Source: Bacteroidota bacterium (GTDB lineage: Bacteria; Bacteroidota; Bacteroidia; Chitinophagales; Chitinophagaceae). From it: DNA of 59,424 bases. Shown here piece by piece: positions 1-7,686 of this stretch. Each line of letters starts with the position of its first letter. The stretch's first letter is position 1. The position numbers and the translations under genes are program-made. The stretch is taken from assembly GCA_030706735.1 (NCBI GenBank), contig JAUZNZ010000029.1, positions 1-59,424 on the forward strand, given 5' to 3'. Under the pieces are notes generated by a model. That model did no database searches. It was not told the DNA's origin and was given only the letters and a program-made list of their open reading frames with translations.

Positions 1-48
1 AACCGGGCGAGCGGCATGTCGCCGCGGAAGCCGTTGCGCCCTCGACGC

Positions 49-423
49 CTAGTTCCCCGTCGGAATGATCTCGCTGGTCTCGACCATCAGGATGACGGTT
101 TTTTTCGGTGCGCGCGTGCGATGCATGAGTCCTTTGCTGACCGTCACGCCCTGGCCCGGCTCCAATTCCAGGGTACGCCCTTCCAGGTCGACGAACAGTT
201 TGCCCGACACGACGAAGAAGAATTCATCCTCGCTGTCATGCTTATGCCAGTGATATTCCCCTTCGATGATGCCGACGCGCACGACGCTGTCATTGACGCG
301 GGTCAGTGTCTGGTTGAACCATTTGTCTTTGCATTCGGCCACCATGGCGGGAATGTCGATGATCTCCCCGTGCGGGTATTTGACGTCCAGCCGGGTCACA
401 TAAGGATAATCTTGTTGCGGCAT
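49..423 (-). CDS. Cupin-domain protein (small metal-binding beta-barrel)
   Basis: A 124-residue single-domain cupin. The first cupin motif is clear: H58, H60 and H62 followed by E66 and G74 (EYHWHKHDSEDEFFF), and the second motif supplies H101 in GLMHRTRAP. These are the usual metal ligands of the fold. Such stand-alone cupins may be small dioxygenases, isomerases or binding proteins, and the substrate cannot be read from the sequence. There is no signal peptide, so it should be cytoplasmic. It is transcribed away from the SPFH gene, with 58 bases between the two starts, so the two genes share a divergent promoter region. A near-consensus -7 element (TAACTTTC) lies about 20 bases upstream of the start on the minus strand. 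The family call is firm; the function is unknown. Confidence 0.85.
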   Translation of the reverse strand: MPQQDYPYVTRLDVKYPHGEIIDIPAMVAECKDKWFNQTLTRVNDSVVRVGIIEGEYHWHKHDSEDEFFFVVSGKLFVDLEGRTLELEPGQGVTVSKGLMHRTRAPKKTVILMVETSEIIPTGN

Positions 424-481
424 ATAATCGCTTTATTGATGAAAGTTAATATTTCTTACCTTTTGGCCAAATAGCCCCCAT

Positions 482-1390
482 ATGGCCCTCTTTATCTTAG
501 GCCTGCTCGTACTCATAGCAGGCGTGCTCATTGGCCGCCGCCCTTCCCCCATGGTTCCTTTTGCGCACTGGCTACGCTTAGGCGGGCTGGTCATCATGAT
601 CGCCGGTCTGCTCAGCGCCTGCTTCGTCGAGATCGGGCCCGGCGAGATCGGCGTGCAGGTTCTATACGGCAGCGTGCAGAATAATACCCTCGGCAGCGGC
701 CTGCACGTCATCAATCCGCTCATGAACGTCGAACGCATGGACGTCAAGACCGAGAACTATACGATGAGCGCCGTCCGTGACGAAGGCTCCAAGGAGGGCG
801 ACGACGCCATCCGCGTCCTCACCGCCGACGGCCTCGAGGTCGTCATGGACCTGACCGTGCTCTACAAGGTCATTCCCTCGTTTGCGCCCAATATCCTTCG
901 CGAGACAGGCATCGACTATACCAATAAGATCGTTCGTCCCATCACCCGCACCCGGATCCGGGATAATGCCGTCTATTATGACGCCGTAGCCCTGTACTCG
1001 ACCAAACGCGACGAGTTCCAGGCCAGGATCTTCAAGACCATCGAAGAACAGTTCCATCAGCGCGGGCTGCTCCTCGAACAGGTGCTCATCCGCAATATCA
1101 CGCTGCCCCAGGCCGTCAAGACCAGTATCGAGCAAAAGATCTCCGCCGAACAGGACGCCCAGAAAATGCAGTTCGTCCTGCAGAAGGAGCGCCAGGAGGC
1201 GGATCGCAAGCGGATCGAGGCCCAGGGGATCGCGGACTACCAGCACATCATCAGCGAGAGCCTGACCGACAAACAGCTTCAGTACGAGTCCATCAAGGCC
1301 CAGCTCAAGATCGCCGAATCGGCCAACGCCAAGGTGATCATCATGGGAAAGAGCAATACACCGGTGATGATCGACACGAAGGGTCAGTAG
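482..1390 (+). CDS. SPFH / band 7 (prohibitin-like) membrane protein
   Basis: A 302-residue protein with two hydrophobic segments near the N-terminus (about residues 3-18 and 34-50). An SPFH domain follows from about 50 to 230, opening with EIGPGEIGVQVLYG. The C-terminal part (220-290) is rich in Q, K and E, as in the coiled coil of prohibitins and stomatins. Such proteins form large membrane-associated rings that organise lipid domains or protect membrane proteases. The sequence shows family membership only. The ATG start follows a short AT-rich leader, and the stop overlaps the convergent acetyltransferase stop by seven bases. No NfeD-type partner lies beside it, so this is not the usual operon of bacterial flotillin genes. 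Confidence 0.85.
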   Translation: MALFILGLLVLIAGVLIGRRPSPMVPFAHWLRLGGLVIMIAGLLSACFVEIGPGEIGVQVLYGSVQNNTLGSGLHVINPLMNVERMDVKTENYTMSAVRDEGSKEGDDAIRVLTADGLEVVMDLTVLYKVIPSFAPNILRETGIDYTNKIVRPITRTRIRDNAVYYDAVALYSTKRDEFQARIFKTIEEQFHQRGLLLEQVLIRNITLPQAVKTSIEQKISAEQDAQKMQFVLQKERQEADRKRIEAQGIADYQHIISESLTDKQLQYESIKAQLKIAESANAKVIIMGKSNTPVMIDTKGQ

Positions 1391-1995
1391 CTCGCCACGC
1401 TTTCCGTAGCCACGAGCCGCTGCAACCGCTCCTTCTTTTCCGGCCATTCTTCGTCGATGATGCTGAATAGGACGGTATGGCGGATGGTGCCGTCATTGCG
1501 GTAGGTGTATTTTCTCAGGACGCCTTCCTTAAAACCGCCGATCTTCTCCACCGCCCGCTGCGAGCGTATGTTCTGGTGGGCAACCCGGAATTCCACGCGG
1601 TTGTAATGCAGTGTCTCGAAGATGTATTGAAGCAGGAGCAGTTTGCATTCTTTGTTATAGACCTTGCCCCAGACTTCGGGGAGATACCAGGTATGGCCGA
1701 TCTCGAGGCGCTTGTCCTTCAATTCGACGTGAAAGATGCGCGTCATGCCGATGATATCCCCTCCGGCCGTAGCGCGTATCACGAAGGCCTGTCCGCTAAG
1801 TGCCGGCAGCCCCATCGCTTCATCAAAATATTTGTCGAATTGCGCGTCGTAGGTCTCGTTGATCATCAGCGTCCGGGTAAATTCCCAGATGCGCTCATCC
1901 CGGGCCAGTGGCCGGATGGTTTCGCGGTACTCTTCGCGCAGGGGTTCCAGGTATACCCATTTGCCGCGGAGGGCCCTGGGATCGAATGGCAGCAT
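1384..1995 (-). CDS. GNAT-family N-acetyltransferase (RimJ/RimL type)
   Basis: A 203-residue acetyltransferase. The fold is recognisable from the N-terminal LRGKWVYLEPL strand, the central EIGHTWYLPEVWGKVYNKE segment and the C-terminal RVEFRVAHQNIRSQRAVEK, typical of the RimJ/RimL subfamily that acetylates protein N-termini or small amines from acetyl-CoA. The open frame runs 116 codons further upstream, to 2343, but that extension lacks protein-like composition and runs across the promoter and first codons of the rightward antitoxin-like gene, so the ATG at 1995 is taken. The 3' end overlaps the SPFH gene by seven bases in convergent orientation. The substrate is unknown. Confidence 0.85.
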   Translation of the reverse strand: MLPFDPRALRGKWVYLEPLREEYRETIRPLARDERIWEFTRTLMINETYDAQFDKYFDEAMGLPALSGQAFVIRATAGGDIIGMTRIFHVELKDKRLEIGHTWYLPEVWGKVYNKECKLLLLQYIFETLHYNRVEFRVAHQNIRSQRAVEKIGGFKEGVLRKYTYRNDGTIRHTVLFSIIDEEWPEKKERLQRLVATESVASY

Positions 1996-2084
1996 GACGT
2001 CGTTTTGCGTGAAGGTACAGCAGCCGCGCCAAGGGGTATGCGTCCGGTTTGGATAAACGGGATAGTCCGGGGTAGCAGGGTGGG

Positions 2085-2116
2085 TTGCGGGTGGTCTTGA
2101 CTTGTTTGTATCTTTG
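2085..2116 (+). promoter_or_regulatory. Bacteroidota-type promoter upstream of the HigA-lipoprotein fusion
   Basis: A TTG at 2085-2087 and TATCTTTG at 2109-2116 match the Bacteroidota -33/-7 consensus (TTG, about 20 bases, TAnnTTTG) with a 21-base spacer. The predicted transcript would begin near 2122, roughly 27 bases before the ATG at 2149. No operator palindrome was recognised. Confidence 0.5.
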
Positions 2117-2148
2117 TATCCAAGAACGGATAAAATTAGAGGTGATCT

Positions 2149-2922
2149 ATGAAACGAATAAAAAACATCCATCCTGGCGAGATTCTGTTGGAGGAGTTTT
2201 TGCTCCCATTGAATATTACGGCTTACCGGCTGGCAAAGAGCACGGGCATGCCACAGACAAGAATATCCGCGATCATTAAGGGAAATCGGGCGATTTCGGC
2301 CGCGACGGCGTTGCGATTGGCGGCGTATTTTAGAAGGGTCCAAATCGCATTTATATTGTTATTGTGTGCGTGCAATTCCAGAAGACATGATGTCTTGCCC
2401 ACCGATCAATTGGCCATTAGGTTGAATAATGAGGCTTTAAGGATTTATATGCATAATGTTTCGAATAAGGACTCGTTGCAAAAAGCACTGATTTTGCTTG
2501 ATAGCGCAATTTTTTTAAGGAAGGATAAGAATTTTTATACTAATAAATATATAGTCGCAAGAAGACTTGGACAATATACACTTGCATTGGCATCTTGCGA
2601 CAGTATATTGGCTGTGGATCATAATGATTTTTTTGCGACACTTCATAAAGGATATATATTCGAAGACATGAATCACACAGATTCTCAGAATAGCTATTAC
2701 AGCAAGGCATATAGCCTATTAGATAGTAGCAGGGCTTGGCAGTCCGCGAATATGGTAAGAGATAGAGAGAAAATAATTTTGAAGGGATTACTAAAAGATA
2801 CTGTCGCCTATAGACAAATGGTGGATGTATTCATTGTAAAATATGATACTTCGAAAGTATATAAGGGAATTGCCAATGAATTCTCAACCTTTGATAGGGA
2901 CAGATTTTTGGAAAGGTTCTAA
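2149..2922 (+). CDS. HigA-like antitoxin N-terminus fused to a lipoprotein-like C-terminus
   Basis: A 257-residue frame made of two unlike parts. Residues 1-61 match a HigA-family antitoxin: the opening IHPGEILLEEFLLPL, the helix-turn-helix around YRLAKSTGMPQTRISAIIKG, and RAISAATALRLAAYF. A usual HigA would continue with a FGTSPEFW-like stretch, which is missing. From about residue 62 the protein instead becomes a lipoprotein leader, QIAFILLLCACNSR, with a CAC lipobox and a mature part that looks like tetratricopeptide-type repeats (ALILLDSAI, ALASCDSIL). Base composition also changes at the junction near 2329-2340, from GC-rich to strongly AT-rich. No higB toxin gene lies next to it. Most likely a deletion or recombination joined an antitoxin start to a lipoprotein that lost its own ATG. 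Whether the product is exported or cytoplasmic is unclear. Confidence 0.7.
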   Translation: MKRIKNIHPGEILLEEFLLPLNITAYRLAKSTGMPQTRISAIIKGNRAISAATALRLAAYFRRVQIAFILLLCACNSRRHDVLPTDQLAIRLNNEALRIYMHNVSNKDSLQKALILLDSAIFLRKDKNFYTNKYIVARRLGQYTLALASCDSILAVDHNDFFATLHKGYIFEDMNHTDSQNSYYSKAYSLLDSSRAWQSANMVRDREKIILKGLLKDTVAYRQMVDVFIVKYDTSKVYKGIANEFSTFDRDRFLERF

Positions 2923-3289
2923 TGTATTGATGATGCAAAATTTCCTGAAGGTACTATTCTGCACCTTTTATGGCTTCTTGAAAGAAGGTTTTAATGCAAT
3001 GGGAGTTGTTACTGCTTTGCTTTCTGTAAATATTCTTACAATAGTTGGGTATGTTAAGGTATTGATTTTCCGCTCCAATAGGATTTTGCTCCCGTTCTTT
3101 GTCAATGCGTTAATTATTTCATCAATCGGGTGCATAATTTCTCTTTTCTTCCTGAAGGACAAAAGATTTGAATCGATGTATATTGAATACCAGCATAGGT
3201 CGAGCACGAAAGAACGGGAAGACAGGCGCAAAGTCTTGTTCTACATTATTTCTACGTTTGCAATTTTAGTGGCATTGATATGGGTCTGA
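2876..3289 (+). CDS. Small multi-pass membrane protein, unknown function
   Basis: A 137-residue protein with three or four hydrophobic segments, the clearest being VVTALLSVNILTIVGYV, LLPFFVNALIISSIGCIISL and VLFYIISTFAILVALIWV. A charged loop (HRSSTKEREDRRK) lies before the last segment. I recognise no family. The ATG at 2876 is preferred; it overlaps the preceding gene by 47 bases, which suggests translational coupling, and an ATG at 2930, just after that gene's stop, is the alternative. The gene shares the AT-rich composition of the patch and differs from the surrounding GC-rich genes, consistent with recent acquisition. It may work with the lipoprotein encoded just upstream. Confidence 0.6.
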   Translation: MNSQPLIGTDFWKGSNVLMMQNFLKVLFCTFYGFLKEGFNAMGVVTALLSVNILTIVGYVKVLIFRSNRILLPFFVNALIISSIGCIISLFFLKDKRFESMYIEYQHRSSTKEREDRRKVLFYIISTFAILVALIWV

Positions 3290-3312
3290 AAGAAATGGTA
3301 ATCTTAAGCTCA

Positions 3313-3666
3313 ATGGACGGCAATACAAACCTTACCGAAGATTGGTGGACGGAGTGGCAGACTGAGCTCGCACAGGATAAGTCCAGGGTATGGATCAAAA
3401 CAAAATTCCAGAAGAGGGCAGGTTATTGGGTTAACGTTGAGGGAGGTCGCTTTCTTGGGAGAGTTGAGGATAATGAGCCCCTGCCGCCGGATGCCGGGCT
3501 GGAACTCAACGCATGGGACCATGAGCACTGCGAACTTTGCTTTCAAAAAATTTCCGAATACCCTGGTGACCAGGCGGAGGGCTATTTCAACGGCAGCCAT
3601 TGGATATGCGTCGAATGCTTTAATAAATACATTGTTCCCAGAGAAAACACACCTGATTTACCATGA
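3313..3666 (+). CDS. Hypothetical protein with two Cys-x-x-Cys pairs
   Basis: About 117 residues, soluble, with no signal peptide. The C-terminal half carries HEHCELCFQKI and, about 30 residues on, WICVECFNKYI. Together they form a CxxC...CxxC arrangement suited to binding one zinc ion. The N-terminal half is rich in Trp and charged residues (EDWWTEWQTE). Similar small proteins occur in Bacteroidota accessory loci, sometimes as immunity-type partners of toxins, but that role is inference only and no toxin was recognised nearby. The ATG at 3313 is used because it lies just past the previous stop; earlier in-frame starts at 3280 and 3295 are possible. I do not recognise a named family. Confidence 0.6.
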   Translation: MDGNTNLTEDWWTEWQTELAQDKSRVWIKTKFQKRAGYWVNVEGGRFLGRVEDNEPLPPDAGLELNAWDHEHCELCFQKISEYPGDQAEGYFNGSHWICVECFNKYIVPRENTPDLP

Positions 3667-3732
3667 CCTTCGCCTCCGAGATCATCGGCTGACCCCGGTC
3701 GAGAAAGCGATGTCAAAGAAATCAAAGTCCCT

Positions 3733-4262
3733 ATGCCTTCTGATAAAAATGAGGAAAAGAAGTACTATTGGATCAGCATCGCGTGCCTGCTTCCGGGGTA
3801 TGGCGCCCTTCTGGGGATATTCCTGCTGGTTTACACAACGATAAGATTCAAGAGCCGGCGTTTATTCCTCACGATCCTTGCTATGATGACTATGGGGATA
3901 TTTCTCCTTCTGTTTCTCAACAACAAGGAAAAAACGGAACTAAGGTACGGGAAAGAGTCAGGTAAAGATTTTGCCTATTGGCCGCGAGTGAACTGGATAG
4001 ACTGGTTATCACGCTTAATCAATATAAAGCGGTTTATGGTGCATTCCCTGACAGTCTTCAGCAACTTCGGAGAATTGATCCACTAGTGCCCATCCAGGAC
4101 CCTTTATTGGCCAGAAACCCCGCAAATAAATTCATTCTCTATCGCTATAGGAAAGCAAACCTGAGCTATATTCTTTTTTCCTCAGGCATTGATGGCATAC
4201 CGAAGACGGATGACGACATTTATCCGCGGAACCGCAAGAATAACCCACTCACAACACCATAA
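3733..4262 (+). pseudogene. Pseudopilin (GspG)-like membrane protein gene, frameshifted
   Basis: Two consecutive frames together look like one protein. The first (from ATG 3733) has two transmembrane segments (WISIACLLPGYGALLGIFLL and LFLTILAMMTMGIFLLLF) and then becomes unlikely sequence after GKESGKDFA. The second frame starts at about 3978 and reads SELDRLVITLNQYKAVYGAF, then ends with FSSGIDGIPKTDDDIYP, the signature of the C-terminal domain of type II secretion major pseudopilins. The switch falls near 3974-3986. Either a one-base indel inactivated the gene, or the sequence has an error there; a TTG start at 3978 would also allow a separate 94-residue product. The last 14 bases overlap the convergent T9SS cargo gene. 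Confidence 0.6.
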
Positions 4263-5033
4263 TCTTCCCCTGCGAGATCAGCGGGTGCTCCGGATCGGAA
4301 AACCGATAGACATAGAGTCCCTTCGTCCAGGTCGTGGTATTCACATCGAAGGCGGTGCCATTCACCATATAGGTCGCTACCATCCGGCCGCTGCCGTCGA
4401 AGAAATTGACCGTCAACGGGCGATCGACGTAGGTAATCAGCCTGATCGTGCTACCCATATTCAGCACGGTCGGTGTGATCGCCAGCGCCGGCTCCCCGGT
4501 CATGTCCACCATGACGAACGGAGAATAGAAGGAACTCCCGTCTTTACCGATGATGCGTAGCCGGTAGTAGTTGATCTTTCCCACGGCCTGGTTGTCCTGC
4601 TTGCGGTATTCGGGCCGGCGCCGGGACCGCCCCGCGCCACCAATTCCTCCATGGGACTGAAATGCATCGTATCGGTCGAACGTTCCAATAGGTACCGGTC
4701 GGTATTCAGTTCGGTGCTTAGCTGCCATTGGATGATCACCATGTCGCTGCGGCCATCGCGGTAAGCAGTGAAGTAGGGAGTCCCGACCGCATAGGTCGCC
4801 TGCCCGGCTGCAAATGAAGGTTGCCCCGCGGGCAATGGCCGCTGCTCCGGCGCCATGCCCCTCATGCGTTGCTGTTGGTGCAGTTGCTGCGCCTGTATTT
4901 GTTGCTGGGCTGCCGTGGGCTGTGCGTCCTGGGCGCGGAGACTGCCCGCCGACATCATGGTCAGCGTCGACAAGATCAGGGCGCTTATCGTCGTCCTTGA
5001 ATTCGTGATCCTCGTGTTCCTGCTCGTTTTCAT
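4249..5033 (-). pseudogene. Secreted T9SS cargo protein with C-terminal sorting domain, frameshifted
   Basis: From the ATG at 5033 the product starts with a signal peptide (about residues 1-34, ending near SAGSLRAQDAQ). A Gln-rich stretch follows and then a sandwich-like region (TDRYLLERSTDTMHFSPMEE). This frame loses sense after VARGGPGAGP near 4610-4640. The coherent protein resumes in another frame with QAVGKINYYRLRIIGKDG and ends with GLYVYRFSDPEHPLISQGK, a typical type A T9SS sorting domain of about 75 residues. Joined, the protein would be about 260 residues, exported by Sec and then across the outer membrane by T9SS. A single-base indel in a very GC-rich run explains the break; it may be real or a sequencing error. 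Surface or secreted adhesin-like role inferred. Confidence 0.65.
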
Positions 5034-5185
5034 AAAACCTGATTTGTTACAAGGTAGAGGTACAAATCCGATGCCTACCGCTGATCCGCGCGCCATAAAG
5101 GCGGCGTTGGCGCGTAGGGCGTCGCCGCGGCCCCGGCTGTGTAAAAAAATCCCCGTGATATCGCTGTTTTTCAGAACTTTGCGTC

Positions 5186-5845
5186 ATGCGCACGCGAATC
5201 AAGATCTGTTGCATTTCTTCCGCTGAAGAGGCCCGGATGGCTATTCTTCACGGAGCCGACGCGATCGGGTTGGTCGGCAGGATGCCCAGCGGTCCCGGGG
5301 TCATCGACGACGCGTTGGTTGCGGACATTGCGCGGACGGTGCCTCCGCCTATCGCCACATTCCTATTGACGAGCGAACAATCTGCAAAAAGTATTATCGA
5401 CCATGTCAGGCGCGTCAATACGTCGACAGTGCAAATCGTGGATGAATTGCGGGAGGGCGCCTACCATGAGATCCGTGCGGCGCTGCCCGGTCTGCGCATC
5501 GTGCAGGTCATCCATGTGAGCGGCAGGGAGAGCATCGCACAGGCGGAGTCGCTGCAGGACGAGGTCGATGCCTTTCTGCTGGACAGCGGCGATCCGAGGG
5601 CGGCTGTTAAAATGCTCGGTGGCACGGGCAAGGTCCATGATTGGGGGATCAGCCGCGAGATCGTTAGCCGGGTCGACAAGCCCGTATTCCTCGCGGGTGG
5701 CCTGCATCCCGGCAATGTGCAGGAGGCCATCGGCATGGTGCGACCCTTTGGCGTGGATATCTGCAGCGGCGTGCGAACCAATGGCCGCCTCGATCATATG
5801 AAACTGGTCAGCTTCGTCGAAGCCGTGCAGTCCTGCTTCGCCTAG
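5186..5845 (+). CDS. trpF: Phosphoribosylanthranilate isomerase (TrpF) homologue
   Basis: A 219-residue TIM-barrel protein. The N-terminal RIKICCI corresponds to the KICGI strand of TrpF and keeps the catalytic Cys (C8), although the following Gly is replaced by Cys. The general acid Asp is D133 in AFLLDSGD. The phosphate-binding end FLAGGLHPGNV and DICSGVRT is present. TrpF converts N-(5'-phosphoribosyl)anthranilate to the carboxyphenylamino-deoxyribulose phosphate in tryptophan synthesis. No other trp genes are nearby, and residues after ICC are atypical, so this could be a paralogue rather than the pathway enzyme. It is transcribed divergently from the broken T9SS cargo gene and ends about 30 bases from the convergent LytT gene. 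Confidence 0.8.
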   Translation: MRTRIKICCISSAEEARMAILHGADAIGLVGRMPSGPGVIDDALVADIARTVPPPIATFLLTSEQSAKSIIDHVRRVNTSTVQIVDELREGAYHEIRAALPGLRIVQVIHVSGRESIAQAESLQDEVDAFLLDSGDPRAAVKMLGGTGKVHDWGISREIVSRVDKPVFLAGGLHPGNVQEAIGMVRPFGVDICSGVRTNGRLDHMKLVSFVEAVQSCFA

Positions 5846-5876
5846 GGCCGCCCCAACGCGCGCCCCTCGCCGCCCC

Positions 5877-6638
5877 TTAACGTTTCAATAACTTACTGTT
5901 AACGAGCCGCTCCATCACCTCTTCCCGCAGATTTTTGCTGACGGGTACACGGAATGCCCCAATGTGTAAGATATTACCCTCGATCGAATCGATCTTATCG
6001 ACAGCGGCAAGCCAGGACTTGTGCGTCTGAATGAACGAGCCTGCCGGCAGCCGCTCCTGAACCATCTTCAGGGTCAGGTGCGACATGATCCTTTTTTCCT
6101 TCGTGCGGATCGCTACATAATTTTCCAGCGCTTCGATGAACAGGATATCGGCGAAGCTTATTTTCTCCAGCTTGTGTTCCGCTTTGACAAAGATGTAGTC
6201 GCCCGCGTCCGCAATACCCGACCCCGAAACGCCCGGCCCGTGCGCGCCCCCATCCGTCGCCCGCAGCAACCGGAAATAATCGTATGCCTTATTGACCGCC
6301 CGTACGAAGCGGTCAAAACTCACCGGCTTCATCAAATAGTCCAGCACTTCCAGTTCGAATCCCTCCAATGCATATTTCTCATAGGCCGTCGTGAAGATCA
6401 CCCGGCACGACGGAGCGGCCGACCGCAGGAATTCGATCCCGGAGATATACGGCATCTCGATGTCGAGGAAGAGCAGATCGACCGGCCCCTCCTTCAAGAG
6501 GGAATTCAACTCCAGGGCGTTTTCGCAGACCCCTTTCAAGGCGAGGAAATCGATCTTTTCGACATAACCCTGAAGCCCCTTCCTCGCAAAGGGTTCGTCG
6601 TCGATGAGTACACAACTGATTGGGTCCATCGGGTTCAA
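5877..6638 (-). CDS. LytTR-family response regulator
   Basis: A 253-residue two-domain regulator. The receiver domain (about 6-125) has the acidic pair in LIDDEP, the phospho-acceptor D59 in LLFLDIEMP, and the conserved Thr/Ala and Lys positions in TTAYEKYAL and YLMKPV. The C-terminal LytTR DNA-binding domain (about 150-250) shows FIEALENYVAIRT and FIQTHKSWLAAVDKI. Such regulators bind direct repeats upstream of their targets. The start overlaps the stop of the histidine kinase by four bases, so the pair is translationally coupled and forms one two-component system. Targets cannot be read from the window; the acyltransferase just upstream in the same orientation is a plausible one. Confidence 0.92.
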   Translation of the reverse strand: MNPMDPISCVLIDDEPFARKGLQGYVEKIDFLALKGVCENALELNSLLKEGPVDLLFLDIEMPYISGIEFLRSAAPSCRVIFTTAYEKYALEGFELEVLDYLMKPVSFDRFVRAVNKAYDYFRLLRATDGGAHGPGVSGSGIADAGDYIFVKAEHKLEKISFADILFIEALENYVAIRTKEKRIMSHLTLKMVQERLPAGSFIQTHKSWLAAVDKIDSIEGNILHIGAFRVPVSKNLREEVMERLVNSKLLKR

Positions 6639-7663
6639 TTTTGCAAATTAAGCGTGAGACGGGCTACGAATCGGCCCCCCTGTCTTTCGGTATGGAATAG
6701 ATGTTTTCCGGGATACAGCAGCGCAAGCCTTCTCTTCAGGTTGTCAAGGCCGATGCCGCCCGGCCGCTGCGGCGGCGGATCCGCGGGCAGGGCATTGTCG
6801 ACAGTGAACCGCAACTCCGGTCCCTCCGCCAGCGCCTCGATCCGTATCCAGTAGTCGCCGCCCACATATTTGAAGGCATTCTCCACCAGGGGAAGGAATA
6901 ACAGGGGATAGACCTGTTGCTCGTTCAGGGTTCCGTCGAATTGCACATTCAACCGAAGCTTTTCCGAGGATCGCATCTGCTGCAACTGGATAAAGCTCTC
7001 GAGGTACCGGATCTCCTGGCTGACCGGCACGGTTTGTTGCTGATCGTATAGTTGGTAGCGCAAGAGTTCCGAGAATTTCTCCACGCTCTTCTTGGCGCCG
7101 GCCACGTCCTCGTCCATCTGGAAATAGATGGTGTTGAGTGCATTGAACAAAAAATGCGGATGGTACTGCGCCTTGAGGAACTTCAGTTCCGCTTGCAGGG
7201 TGTCATTGGCGATCTTTTCCAGCTGCAGCCTGCTGTCGACATAGGCCTTGAGGAAATGACTGCTGCGCACCACGCCGTAGTAGATGAGCGCGAACATAAG
7301 CGGAATCGTGTTGATGTCGACGAGGTCGTACCACTGAAGTCCATCATCGGTCGAGGCCACGACAGGCGTCACGATCGCATTGACCAGGAGCTGGTTGACC
7401 AGGAAGACATACCAAAGTTCGCGGGCGATCCGGCCATAGCTGAAGTCATGCTGCCAACGCCTGTCGAAGTACCTGAACAGCCGGCGGAATGCATACAGCA
7501 GTGCATAGCTTGCCAGGATGCAGGTGGCCATTTCCAGGCAGTTGAGGCCCCAGTCCCTATGCCAGAACCGCATCCCCGTCACCGTATCCAGGACCAGCCG
7601 GACCGTGAAATAGATCAGCAGTCCGTAAATGGGGGGGAAGCCATATTTCCAGAATCGGTTCAT
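6635..7663 (-). CDS. LytS-type sensor histidine kinase (His_kinase family)
   Basis: A 342-residue membrane kinase. About four transmembrane segments occupy residues 1-135, with no large extracytoplasmic domain. They are followed by a short coiled coil and the His_kinase box QYHPHFLFNALN, with H170 the likely phosphorylation site. The ATP-binding part carries LPLVENAFKYVGG (N box) and GGIGLDNLKRRL (G box). Kinases of this class pair with LytTR regulators, and the regulator gene overlaps this one by four bases downstream. The signal is unknown; with little periplasmic sequence it probably senses a membrane or cytoplasmic state. Confidence 0.92.
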   Translation of the reverse strand: MNRFWKYGFPPIYGLLIYFTVRLVLDTVTGMRFWHRDWGLNCLEMATCILASYALLYAFRRLFRYFDRRWQHDFSYGRIARELWYVFLVNQLLVNAIVTPVVASTDDGLQWYDLVDINTIPLMFALIYYGVVRSSHFLKAYVDSRLQLEKIANDTLQAELKFLKAQYHPHFLFNALNTIYFQMDEDVAGAKKSVEKFSELLRYQLYDQQQTVPVSQEIRYLESFIQLQQMRSSEKLRLNVQFDGTLNEQQVYPLLFLPLVENAFKYVGGDYWIRIEALAEGPELRFTVDNALPADPPPQRPGGIGLDNLKRRLALLYPGKHLFHTERQGGRFVARLTLNLQN

Positions 7664-7686
7664 ATCGATCGCTCCATATTGAAAAG

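Noticed and set aside
16-474. A 152-residue plus-strand frame at the left end
   Set aside because: It lies opposite the clear cupin gene and has no domain.
2100-2400. A complete HigBA toxin-antitoxin locus
   Set aside because: No toxin frame lies upstream or downstream, and the antitoxin is truncated at residue 61.
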